DNA of 64,000 nt from Adenophora triphylla var. japonica. Its lineage: Eukaryota > Streptophyta > Magnoliopsida > Asterales > Campanulaceae. Under the pieces are notes generated by a model. It saw only the letters and a program-made list of their open reading frames with translations, ran no database searches and was not told where the DNA came from. The stretch is from assembly GCA_022495995.1 (NCBI GenBank), contig JAFEMH010001238.1, forward strand, positions 1-64,000. The letters are read 5' to 3'. Shown piece after piece: positions 31,248-41,601 of the stretch. The position numbers were made by a program, and so were the translations under genes. How positions within the stretch are numbered: the first letter of the stretch is position 1; every line of letters starts with the position of its first letter.

Positions 31248-33819
31248 TCTATACTAATATAACAACAAGATCGCCAAAAAACGCCCGCCCAAACAAGGGG
31301 CATTTTAGTAATTTCACAGCATGGCAATTTTGAAGATATTCGCCGAAGCTGCCACGTGTCACGCTCTGAATGGGGGGAATCTGGCGCGTGCGGTACACGC
31401 GCCGACAAAGGCGCGTGTCCGCGAGTCAAAATTTTTATTTTTTTTTTTTTAAAAAACTGCCACGTGGTGGCCTCTGATTGGCTGGTTTTATTTCCGTTTT
31501 TTTATTTTCCACCCGTTTTTTTGACCTCAATTATTTTATAATAAATTAATTTTTTTCAAAAAAAAAATTACACCAAAATTCCTAATTTTTTTTTCTCTAT
31601 AAATAGAGTCTATTTTCATTTGATTTGGATACAAAAAAAAAATATCTTTTTTAAATGAAAATTTCACCCCTTTTTTTTTACCTCAATTATTTCATAAGAA
31701 ATAATTTTTTTAAAAAAAAAAAAATAACACAAAAATTCTTAATTTTTTTCTCTATAAATAGAGTCTATTTTCGTTTGATTTCGACACAGAAAAAAAATCC
31801 TTCTATTTAAAATATAAATTTCTTAATTACCTTTTCTTAATTTTCCTTTTTGAATTTCTCAATGTTTTTTAGTGAAAATTAATTAAGTGTGAAGTATTTT
31901 TTTAATTATAAATGATAATAATAATAATTTTACTAATCATAAAAATAAATAAGTATAAAATAGTGAAAAAAAGTGGTGGGTATAGAATGGTGAGTTGAAA
32001 GGGGTATTATGGTTATTAGGTTAATTTTAGTTCGATACATCAAACAATTTAGTAGCTAATCCAACATTAATTACGTTCCCTTTTTATATATAATAGAGGA
32101 AAATGTAATGTATTTTTTTTTAGCATGTCATTTTTTTTAATTGGTAATATATTTTTATTATTATTTTGTTAACTTCTTTGTCGCATTAGCATTGCCCTTT
32201 TTACTTTGTTTTCTTGGGATAGTGAAAATAAATTATGTGTGAAGTCTTTTTTTAATTATTAATGATAATAATAATAATTTTACTAATCATAAAAATAAAT
32301 AATATAACATAAAAAAAATGGTGGGTATAGAATGATGAGTAGAAAGGGGTATTATGGTTATTAGGTTAATTTTAATTCGATACATCAAACAATTTAGTAG
32401 CTAATCCAACATTAATTATGTCCCCTTTTATATATAATAGACCAACATGTAATGTATTTTTTTAACATGTCATTTTTTCAATTGGTAATATATTTTTATT
32501 ATTATTTTGTTAACTTTTTTGTCGCATTAGTATTGCCCTTTTTACTTTGTTTTGTTGGGATAGTGAAAATTAATTAAGTGTGAAGTATTTTTTTAATTAT
32601 AAATGATAATAATAATAATTTTACTAATAATAAAAATAAATAATATGAAATAAAAAAAAAAGTGGTGGGTATAGAATGATGAGTTGACAGGGGTATTATG
32701 GTTATTAGGTTTATTTTAGTTCGATACATCAAACAATTTAGTAGCTGATCCAACATTAATTATGTCCCATTTAACCCTAAACCGCATAGTATTCATCTTT
32801 TTTTATAATAAATTTTAAATGTTGATAATATTTGTATATTATTATATACTTATTTGTTTATAGTTTATTGTATTTTCTTATTTTTCTATGTCATATTATT
32901 AATCTCTACATTTATAAATAAATAAAGGGAAAAAATAGCATTGTATAATAGAAATATTAATAATTTTTTCTTCAACTTTTGTCCTATTTTAAAAGTTAAA
33001 AAATTTGTTAGGATATTAAAGAGATGAATGGTTTTATTATAAAGAATAAAAGTTGGGTACAAAGTAATTAGTGAATAGTTGTTGTGAGTATGACTTATAT
33101 TATAAGACCATTGAATAAAAAAATATTATATTTTTTTCATTGTAATTTATTAAATTTAAAATGGGACACCTTTTATTTTAAAAAAAAAGAAGTTTAAAAT
33201 AAGACGAAGGGAGCATTTATTTATTTGATAGTGAAATAGTTTTTCCTAATGTTAAAATGGTAAAAATCTAACGGGGATTTAGAAGTTGAATACGGTTCAA
33301 GAACAAAATAACTTCTCAAAAATTAAAATTGATGATACTTGAAAATTTCATTTCATTTAATTTGTGTGTTTGGAGAATCACTAGAGTCAAGAGTTCCGAA
33401 TTGCAGTTGAAGAGAAATATTTGGAGACTTATCACTAGATTCATTACGCTTTCCCAATCGTTGTCGAAACTAAGTGATACTGTGGGCAAATTACGCACAT
33501 ATCACGTTCAATACACAATAAATATGTTTTACATACAAAAATATTCGTTCAATTCCATAGCATTGAAAAATGGATGTCAAATGTAATTATTACTGAATAG
33601 AACGGGAATTTACTTATAAAACACGCTTCGTCCAACCTAACTATGCCTTAAATATATTTTTATTTTAGTCACCTTCAATCTTCTATTTGTACTAATAATA
33701 TAGTTTTCAAAAAAGTGTTTTACAATGTACACAAATATTTCTATTTCCTGTTATATTTGTATGAATTTTCGTCAATTTATGTTAATAGCTGTCCGTGCAT
33801 CGCACGGGTGTACTGCTAG
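31248..33819 (+). mobile_element. Non-autonomous Helitron, 2.57 kb
   Basis: 5' end TCTATACTAATATAAC, inserted after A. 3' end CTAG followed by T, giving the AT target rule. Just before the end is a perfect hairpin CCGTGC-ATC-GCACGG (33793-33807), then GGTGTACTG and CTAG. No Rep/helicase frame exists. The interior is AT-rich except for a GC-rich patch (31330-31440) and carries a 350-bp tandem repeat (31872-32769). Confidence 0.85.
31872..32769. repeat. About 345-bp tandem repeat inside the Helitron (2.6 copies)
   Basis: Units start GTGAAAATTAATTAAGTGTG-like at 31872, 32222 and 32563 (spacing 350 and 341). Shared marks are GATGAGT...GGGGTATTATGGTTATTAGG and CATCAAACAATTTAGTAGCT. The third unit stops after the CCAACATTAATTATG block. 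Confidence 0.9.
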
Positions 33820-34273
33820 TTCAATCAAATGTCAAAATAATCTAAAATCAAAGTGAGGGGGGGGGGGGAAGTCTGATTGCAGCTTTAACCATGGATGGAG
33901 TAAGTTACACCCCAAATATCTCTTATTCAAATTCGCCTACAATCCCAATACACAAAAACATCAACAAAACCAAACGTGTAATGAACAAACGAAAATCAAA
34001 CCAAAGAACACAAACCGTAGCGCAGATGATTGACGAGCATGTTCGAAAATAGTCTGATTCAAAGGCCGAAACGAAATTGATTCTAAACGTTGAGCGGGCG
34101 TCAATGGAGGTCGACGATGGTGGAGAGAAGAGGAGAGAGAGATTGAGAAGCGGTCAGTTCGGAGCTTTAAACGGGTATATATTCGGGCGGGTCATGGATC
34201 TGACCCGTCTCATGAATGAGATAAGTCTTTACCAATAGCAAAATATGTAAATTTAGTTGAGACAGAGAAAGTA
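33820..34273. other. Non-coding stretch with a G-run
   Basis: A run of 12-13 G at about 33857-33868 may be a length error. No open frame or repeat pair was recognised. Near 34190-34225, GACCCGTCTCATGAATGAGAT mirrors the word at 30045-30075. Confidence 0.5.
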
Positions 34274-34579
34274 CTCCCTCCGTCCCACCCATCTTAAGAA
34301 AAGTTTCTATTTTGGGCGTCCCGCTTATCTTAAAAAATCCCAAAATAGAAAGTTTTTATTAATTTTATACTCTTCCTACCCCACTCATTCTCTCTCCTAC
34401 TTTACTTTTATACTCACAACATTCTCTCTCCTAACTATTCATCCCACTCATTCTCTCTCCTATTTAATTTTTCACACTCACAACACTTCTTCCACTCATT
34501 CTCTCTCCTAATACTATAATAATATTCCTTAATTCCCGTGTCATTTTACTTTTTCTTAAGATCTCCGGGACGGAGGGAG
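34274..34579. mobile_element. Stowaway-like MITE 5
   Basis: TA-flanked. Left CTCCCTCCGTCCCACCC, right reversed CTCCCTCCGTCCCGGAGAT, then TCTTAAGAAAA on both sides. Three ACTCATTCTCTCTCCTA repeats. 306 bp. Confidence 0.9.
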
Positions 34580-34725
34580 TATGTGTTTTAGATCTTTATT
34601 CTTTCTGTTCTCTAAAATATTTAAATCTACAATTAAGGAAAAAAAATATATATATAAAAAATTGCTTCCTTCTTCTCATCATAGTTATGATTGGATCTTC
34701 ACTAAATATTTATAAAAAGAGTAAG

Positions 34726-34862
34726 TTTTGGGAGAAACCAGTTTCTTCATAAATTATAAAAAGTCCAATTTTTTTCAACTTGCAAATATTTGACGAATAT
34801 AAGATCAGTTTAAAAAAAACAGGACTTTTTATAACTTAGGGAGAAACTAGTTTCTCCCAAAA
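34726..34862. mobile_element. Short fold-back MITE, TTTTGGGAGAAAC family
   Basis: Left TTTTGGGAGAAACCAGTTTC then TATAAAAAGTCC. The right end reversed reads the same with few changes, giving nearly 45-base arms in a 137-bp element. A second member is at 53430-53700. No target duplication is clear. Confidence 0.7.
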
Positions 34863-35815
34863 TATTGTGTTATAAAAATTAATTATCTCAACAAAATTCT
34901 AAAAAATATTATTAATATACTTTAAAACACTATTAATAACAGTTTTTAAAATTTATACAAATATTTGATTAAAGTTCAATTTATAGTTAATCACTATAAT
35001 TAAAATGAGACTATTTTTTCAAGCAACCATGGAAAAGTAATTAATTTTACTTAAATGACACAAGTATTGCATGTGAATTTTTTTTTTGAAATATTTATAT
35101 AAATCCCAATTATTGTCAAATACGAGTATGTTTTATAAAAAATTATTTATATAACATTATAAAAAAGATTGTTATAATATGAATGCTGTACGCTGTAGAT
35201 AATAAGTCAAGAGTCTCAAGTAGTAATTTTAATTTGTAAATTAAGATTTTGAAATTCTTTATTTATATTTTAAAACAATCAGTAAAAACATGAAATTAGT
35301 AAGCTAGTGTTTTACCATGTATACAACTTTCTCCGCCCTAGATAAATACCTATTTTCAAAAAAAAAAAAAAATCTTTCAAAATGATTTTTTTTTTTGTGA
35401 ATAACTTTGTCACTAATTGTTTCTTTTACAAAATTTATTTGTCATTTTATACTTGCAAAACTAAAAAAGTGGATAACAAAAATATTTAGCATCTTTGTCA
35501 TTTAAATGTACAAACAATAAACATTTTCAGAATGTCAATCAAAATAAATTCGGAGAGGAAGTATTATTTTTTAACCAAAAACCCAAATTTTCTATTATTT
35601 AGTAAAAATCTATGTTTTTTTTTTCTAAGATTTGTGCTATTTGTCACTATTATACAATTTCAAGTATAAACCTATTTACTTGAAATCTAAGATGAAGCAT
35701 ATCATTAATTTTTGTAAAATTTAAAAAATATTAAATCATGTGATTTTAGTCAAACTTATTGATCATCATTCAATATGAATCATATGATATACTAATTTGT
35801 TTCTTTAATCAACAT

Positions 35816-35819
<4 letters not shown>
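34863..35819. other. AT-rich non-coding region
   Basis: No gene. 35336-35570 may be an old MITE (TTTCTCCGCCCTAGATAAAT against reversed TTCCTCTCCGAATTTATTTT), too degraded to delimit. Confidence 0.45.

Positions 35820-35894
<75 letters not shown>
35820..35894. repeat. (AT)n microsatellite abutting the E6 LTR
   Basis: About 37 AT units ending exactly where the E6 left LTR starts. Long Ile-Tyr frames over it are artefacts. Confidence 0.95.
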
Positions 35895-35896
<2 letters not shown>

Positions 35897-36502
35897 AACG
35901 CAATAAAAGTGATGGATCGAGCTCAACGGGATAGGTCTATATGCATGCAGGCCCAAAGGCTCATCAAGACATAAGAGGCCCACAAAGTTATCCAAACTAT
36001 ACTGGGCCATCAAGAATACCAGTTGATCAATCTTATTGTCCGGCCATAGTATGTCCCGACCTAACTTCGTGCAACATACGGTCCACACCTTATACAATCT
36101 CTGCATAGTATGGGTACGAAGTCAGGTCAACCTCGATTGTTCAGGCAATCTCGACCAAACAACACGTGCGTACACACACGTCGTCATTTCGTAACCGTCT
36201 TATACAATATCGCAGACCATTATGCCCCTATTCTCCGTGATCTAACAGATTCGTAAACATTCCATATCACTACTATATAAATCAGACCACACCCTACGTG
36301 AAAAGGTAATGTCACTTGAGTTATTTTAGATTAAGCAATGTAAATATTGTTCAATGCATATATATAACTCTATATCTCATCATCACGCCGGATGGTATTA
36401 GCCGGAGACCATCCGGGCAAGTCATTTGTTCGTGATTTCAAGTCTTACTTGTTGTAGATCAACCAATTGCTGGACTAACACTGATCCAGATCGATTCCTA
36501 CA
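35895..36502 (+). repeat. E6 left LTR
   Basis: 608 bp, begins TGAACGCAAT and ends ATTCCTACA, pairs with 39048-39650. Contains the TATA box at 36274 and the palindrome-like ATGGTATTAGCCGGAGACCAT region near the right end. Confidence 0.8.
36274..36281 (+). promoter_or_regulatory. E6 LTR TATA box
   Basis: TATATAAA followed by TCAGACCAC. The right LTR has CTATATATATCAGACCAC at the same place. Confidence 0.5.
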
Positions 36503-37782
36503 TCATCAGTTTGGTTGCATTGCCGGAAATCGTTTGAAACTACCTCGAAATCCTTTGAAATGGCTTTGAGGGGCATATCGCTACTGCTTTAAGCGATCCC
36601 ATCCGCGAACAAGTTGGCAAAAATAACCCAGGCACAGACGTTGGTGCTGGGAACCGCACTTCAAACCTTCCTCCTCCTCCACCTGGATACCCCACGAGGA
36701 GACCCACTCGTTCCAATAGTGTGGCAGATGGAGTAGGGATTCAAGATATGAGGAAGGAGAAAAGACCAATGGTCACTCAAGGAGGCGGTCAACAAAGCAA
36801 AAAGATTTAGACGGGTCGAGCAACTACATGCGATAAAGCAGGTCCCTCAACTACTCATCATAGTAGGAAAGACATATTGTTGGAGCGAAAAAAGGTGTTG
36901 CAATGTTTGCTCGAGGAAGAGATCGACGTTGCGGAGCAAGTAACTTGTTGGTCGTTGGCCGCCATTTCTACGGAAGACATAGGAATAGGGGAATCAGACC
37001 TAGTAGATGAAAAATCCGAGCTATCTAGGGACGACCTAGATTCCCCTAAAAAAGTTAAACTATCACGAGGAAACGGTGGCTTATTGGACTTGATGTAGAA
37101 GATGATTAGATGGTCAATTAACTTGTTAAAGAGACGGAAGCGTATAATCCGTAGATCGTCCGCCTCCAAATCTCCCATACTTACTCATGTTGGAAACCCT
37201 ATCTCACCAAAAAATAAACTCCACCTCTTTAAAATGATGATACACTCTTCTAATGTCAATTCCATGGACCCTCAAGTCTTTTCTAAATCCTAAGTTTCAC
37301 ACAGTTATAACCATACTTAACCCCCAACTCGAAGCCAAAGGTCCTAGCCATGGCGGAAAATAGGGAAAAGTTTCAAAATCAAATCTAGAAAGTTGAAATT
37401 GGAGAATACCTTAAGCTTTCGAAGAAAGGGAAACAAACGGTGACGTCGGAAGAAAGGTTGCTACTTGTCGGAGATGGTTTCCTTGTCGTTGATTTTTGTT
37501 GGATTCTTTGAAAATATGAAGAAGGTAAAGTTTGGAAAGGAGTTGAACTCTCCCTTTTCCTTGCCTGGATTCGAAAGGTTTGAGGCAAAACGGTTGGATT
37601 GTCAGAACGTGTGCCGAATTAAAAGCTCACGCCGTTTTCCACGACGAATGTCCAATCGACATAATATGTACCATTATGGCGAATATTATGGCGCATTAGA
37701 TACATACATCCAACCGCCAAAAGTCAATTATCGAGAACGACCTATAGTGACCAAGTCGGCCTTCGACCGTCGCCTTAAAACG
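36503..37782 (+). other. E6 interior, no recognisable gene
   Basis: Candidate primer-site TGGTTGCATTGCCGG lies 9 bases after the LTR. A 70-odd residue open run without ATG (36575-36805: PPPPPGYPTRRPTRS) and another at 36877-37098 are not recognised. I do not assign a function. Confidence 0.4.
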
Positions 37783-37919
37783 CAGGGATGGCCATTTACG
37801 ATTCCGGTTCGAAACTGCCGGTTCCGGAAAAGGGGAAACCAGAACCGAACCGTCGGTTCACGGTTTCGGTTTCGAACCGGCGGTTCAACGGGTTTTTTTT
37901 TTTTTAATAGAAAAAATTG

Positions 37920-38790
37920 TTTTAGAATTTTTTTATTACTGAAAATATTTGCAAAAAGTTATATAAAAAAAAGATAGAAAAAAACTAAACAAATGAAAGA
38001 ATATAAAAGAAAAGAGGGACGGACACGGACTACCCTTTATTTTTATCAGTTTTTTCATTTTTTTTTATTTTTTATTGATTAGGAAATAATATTTTAGACT
38101 TTTTTATAAGTGATTTTTTTTTTACAAAAAGGTATAGAAAAAAAGATAGAAAAAAATTAAACAAATGAAAGTATATAGAAGAAAAGAGGGACAGACTACC
38201 CTATATTTATTTTTTATTTTCTTTTAATTCTTTCTTTACTAGGAAATAATATTTTAGACTTTTTTTATTAGTGATTTTTTTTTTACAAAAAAGTATAGAA
38301 AAAACTAAACAAAAGAAAGTATATAGAAGAAAAGAGGTACGGACTACCCTATTTATTTTCTTTTAATTTTTTATTGACTAGAAAATAAAATTTTAGACCT
38401 TTTTTATTAGTAATTTTTTTAACAAAATGGTATATAAAAAAAGATAGAAAAAACTAAACAAATTAAAGTATATAGAAGAAAAGAGGGACGGACTACCCTA
38501 TATTTATTTTTGTCAAAATCTTGCAAAAAACTAGTTTTTTCATAACATAAGAAAAAAAAAACTAGTTTTAAAGCACAAGTCTAACTAATAATAAGAGTGA
38601 TGAACTGTTCTAAAAACTAGTTTTTTTATAACATTTTGAAAAAAACTAATTTTTCACAAGAGTTACTCTTTATTTTTTATTTTTTATTTTTTATTTTTTA
38701 TTGATTAGAAAATAATATTTTAGACTTTTTTTATTAGTAATTTTTTTTTTAGAAAAAGGTATATAAAAATGATAGAGAAAAACTAAACGG
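37920..38790. repeat. AT-rich tandem units inside the 37783 element
   Basis: Five units of about 110-130 bp, each with ATTTTAGACTTTTTTTATTAG, AAAAAGGTATATAAAAA, GATAGAAAAAACTAAACAAA and AGAAAAGAGGGACGGACTAC. One is interrupted by the fold-back insert at 38512-38660. Confidence 0.85.
38512..38660. mobile_element. Small fold-back element, GTCAAAATCTTG family
   Basis: Left GTCAAAATCTTGCAAAAAAC then TAGTTTTTTCATAA; right end reversed AACTCTTGTGAAAAATTAG. It matches the ends of the larger elements at 52102 and 53770, so it is a short member of that family. Confidence 0.6.
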
Positions 38791-39047
38791 ATATATTCTG
38801 ACGAATCTAACGGTTTCTGACTGTTTCGGTTCGGGCGGTTAGAAACCGCCGGTTCACGATTTTTAAAAAGTGAAAATCGGAGCCGGACCGCCAAACCGCC
38901 GGTTACGATTTCGGTCGATTCCGGTTCAAGGTAGTTCCGATTTGGGCCGATTTCGATTCCGGTTTGGACATCCCTACAAAAATGCCATCACAGATTTTTT
39001 TCTATAACTTCATGCTCGACAAGTCGATATAGAAAGTTGGTGGCCAA

Positions 39048-39650
39048 TAAACGAAATTAAAGTGATGGACCAAGCCGAACGGGCTAGATCCATATCCACG
39101 TAGGCCCAAAGGCTCATCAAAAGATAAGGGGCCCACCAAGTTATCCAAACTATACTAGGCCATCAAGAACACCAATCGACCAAACTTATTGTCCGATCAA
39201 CTTGGTCTCGACCTAGATTCGTCTGATGTACAGTCCACCCATTGTACAAATATCTGTCTAGTCTGGGCACGAATTCAGGTCGAGCTCGATCATTCGGGCA
39301 ACTACGATCAAACAACACGTGCGTACACCCACGTCGTTATTTCATAACCGTCTTTTACAATTTCGGAGACCGTTACGCCCCCTATTATCTCTAATGATTT
39401 AAGAAATTTGTAAATATCTCATATAACCACTATATATATCAGACCACATACTACGTGAAAATGTAATGTCACTTGAGTTATTTGTAATCAAGCAACGTTA
39501 ATATTGCATATATATAACTCTACATCTCATAATCACGTCGTATGGTATTAGCCGTATATCATCCCGACAAGTCGTGTGTTTGTGGTTTCAGGTATTAGTT
39601 GTTGTAGATCAACATATATGTAATAAAACTGATCCGAATCAATTCCTACA
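39048..39650 (+). repeat. E6 right LTR
   Basis: 603 bp, pairs with 35895-36502, ends CAATTCCTACA immediately before a CA microsatellite. The first base pair has changed (TA for TG). Confidence 0.8.
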
Positions 39651-39651
39651 T

Positions 39652-39806
<155 letters not shown>

Positions 39807-39834
39807 TCCTCTTCGTCCACACACTTACTATATA

Positions 39835-40116
39835 CTCCCTCCGTCCCATTATACTTGACACCCAAGGGGTGGGTTCAAAAACCAAGGAAAAAGAATAAAA
39901 TAAAAAAAATGTGTGATGGAAAATGAAGAGAGAGAATGAGTGGGGTAAATAGTAGTGTTGGTTGAATAAATGTGTGGTAGAAAATGAAGAGAGAGAATGA
40001 GTGGTGGGGTAGAGTGAATATAAAAATATAAAAACTTGATTATTTTTGGAAGGTGTCAAGTATAGTGGGACGGCCCAAAATGAAAAGAAGTGTCAAGTAT
40101 AGTGGGGCGGAGGGAG
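39835..40116. mobile_element. Stowaway-like MITE 6
   Basis: TA-flanked. Left CTCCCTCCGTCCCATTATAC; right reversed CTCCCTCCGCCCCACTATAC, then TTGACAC on both sides. GAGAGAATGAGTGG repeats inside. 282 bp. Confidence 0.9.
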
Positions 40117-40237
40117 TATATAGCTCCACCTGTTTTCGATCGAAATTATTGTATATATATATATACACACACGCGATTTTGAATGAATCATTAATTGCAT
40201 TTTGTTAGGTTGGCCTAAACAATTGATACGGTATCTA

Positions 40238-40705
40238 TTTTTTTTTATTTATTTTTTGTGTTTTTTTTCTTTTTTGATATCCAGGTTCCCAGCTTCGTCG
40301 GACTAATCCGAACCACTGCGGCACCTCAAGAACTGACGGAGGTAAATCGCGGATGTGCCCTATGCAGGCAGCACTCTTATACTCCAGGAGCCCCAAGGAG
40401 CCCTCCTACAAGGCAATTGCATCACTATTACATCACCAAATGGGCCGCTCCACTGCTCCCGCCAAAGTGGCACTTACATCATTCTTACAACACCATTTGG
40501 CTGCTCCATTTCTTTCCGCCAAGATTCGAACTCCCACACCGAGGGTACAAGCCCAGCAATGCTGCTCCTTAACCGCACGGATGTGCCCGTGAACTTCAAG
40601 GCTCCCGAAACCCTGTGAAAGAATTAAACCACAAGCATTCCCTAAGACCGAACTCGCGACCTCCCTGAAGCCACTACAATACCATCAGGCCAGGAGACCT
40701 TTGGT
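40238..40705 (-). mobile_element. tRNA-derived SINE with 18-bp target duplication
   Basis: CAATTGATACGGTATCTA flanks it exactly (40220-40237 and 40706-40723). On the minus strand the 5' end carries an A-box-like TGGCCTGATGGTA and a B-box-like GCGAGTTCGGTCT, so it is a Pol III head derived from a tRNA. The 3' end is A-rich (T-rich at 40238-40275 on +). About 468 bp. Two shorter relatives lie at 26525-26782 and 28419-28667. No protein is made; the open frames here are spurious. Confidence 0.85.
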
Positions 40706-40723
40706 CAATTGATACGGTATCTA

Positions 40724-41056
40724 GAACATACGGGAGGACGATGATGACAAATTCCAAATTTTTCCGGCGATTTAATTGTATTTTTGCAATCAATTATTGT
40801 ACTTTTTTCTTTTTTATTCAAAACTTTGTAATTTTTTTAGTTATTGCTTACATATGCAAAAATTAAGAATGTTAATATTTAAAAAATACATATATTTTCT
40901 CCCTGTCCAAAAAAATAATTTAACCCCTTTCAAATGATATTACTAGCTCCACCTGTTTTCGATCGTTATTATTTACGTTATTATATTCATCAACTATTTC
41001 ACTTTATTTCTTATTAACAATCATTTGCTTTTTTTTCAATTATTAAACTTTCGATA
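40724..41056. other. AT-rich non-coding region
   Basis: No gene. Contains a second copy of TAGCTCCACCTGTTTTCGAT (40944; first at 40121) and a MITE-like TTTTCTCCCTGTCC at about 40898. Confidence 0.5.
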
Positions 41057-41601
41057 TTTACTGTTTTGGTAGAAAAAACAATCAATGTAGAATCTTAACT
41101 AAGTAGTGTATGGATTATATATCTTAAGGAGGGAGCTATGAAATTTGATGTAAATGGATGCTAAAATGAAGAAACACAATCAAGGACACAACGATATAAC
41201 GAGGAAAGCCCTTGAGTCAAATGATCTCGCCGGCATAAAACCTCGGAAGGTTAGGTCACCTTCCTTACCAAAAACCCACTAAGTGTTACTCGGTTACATG
41301 ATAATGGAGAGCAATGGAGACAGGGGCAGACGTGAAGAAGTGCCTTATGGTGCACAGGCACCACCAAAAAAAAAAAAAATTTTTTTTTTTTTTACAAAAC
41401 GACGTCGTTTTGCTTAGGAAGGAAAAAAAAAAGGATCAATAGAATATGGACGATCGTCGATCAGAATTCAGAAATAACTTACGTCGTCTCCTACTCTCCT
41501 TCTTCAGAGTTCCTGGCTTCCTGCGTGCATAATCCCTCCTCCCTGACCGCCGCCTCCCTAATCCCTCTTCCCTCCCCGCCGCCACCTCTCCTCTCCGGCC
41601 A

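Larger units (their letters stand above)
37783..38975. mobile_element. TIR element with CCGGTTCG-rich ends, nested in E6
   Basis: Left end CAGGGATGGCCATTTACGAT; right end reversed TAGGGATGTCCAAACCGG. Subterminal zones on both sides are packed with CCGGTTC/GAACCGG words. The end sequence and internal repeats resemble non-autonomous hAT elements. Flanks TTAAAACG and ACAAAAAT are only loosely similar, so a target duplication is not proven. Confidence 0.65.
35895..39650 (+). mobile_element. E6: non-autonomous LTR element (LARD-like)
   Basis: Direct repeats of about 605 bp, 35895-36502 and 39048-39650, share AAGTGATGG start-side and CAATTCCTACA end-side sequences and many internal words (GGCCCAAAGGCTCATCAA, CAAACAACACGTGCGTACAC). 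A + strand TATATAA at 36274-36281 supports + orientation. The 2.5-kb interior has no protease, RT or integrase. A short proline-rich frame (36575-36805) and 36877-37098 (LLEEEIDVAEQV) may be gag scraps. Both outer edges touch microsatellites, so no target duplication remains. The left LTR starts TG; the right copy reads TA. Confidence 0.75.

Noticed and set aside
35759..36106. Long Ile-Tyr frames across the AT microsatellites (also 39574-40059)
   Set aside because: Pure AT/AC repeat translation without stops; no gene.
40620..40705. tRNA gene candidate
   Set aside because: The A- and B-box-like words are on the minus strand but the cloverleaf does not close, the region is flanked by an 18-bp duplication and ends in an A-rich tail, so it is a SINE head.
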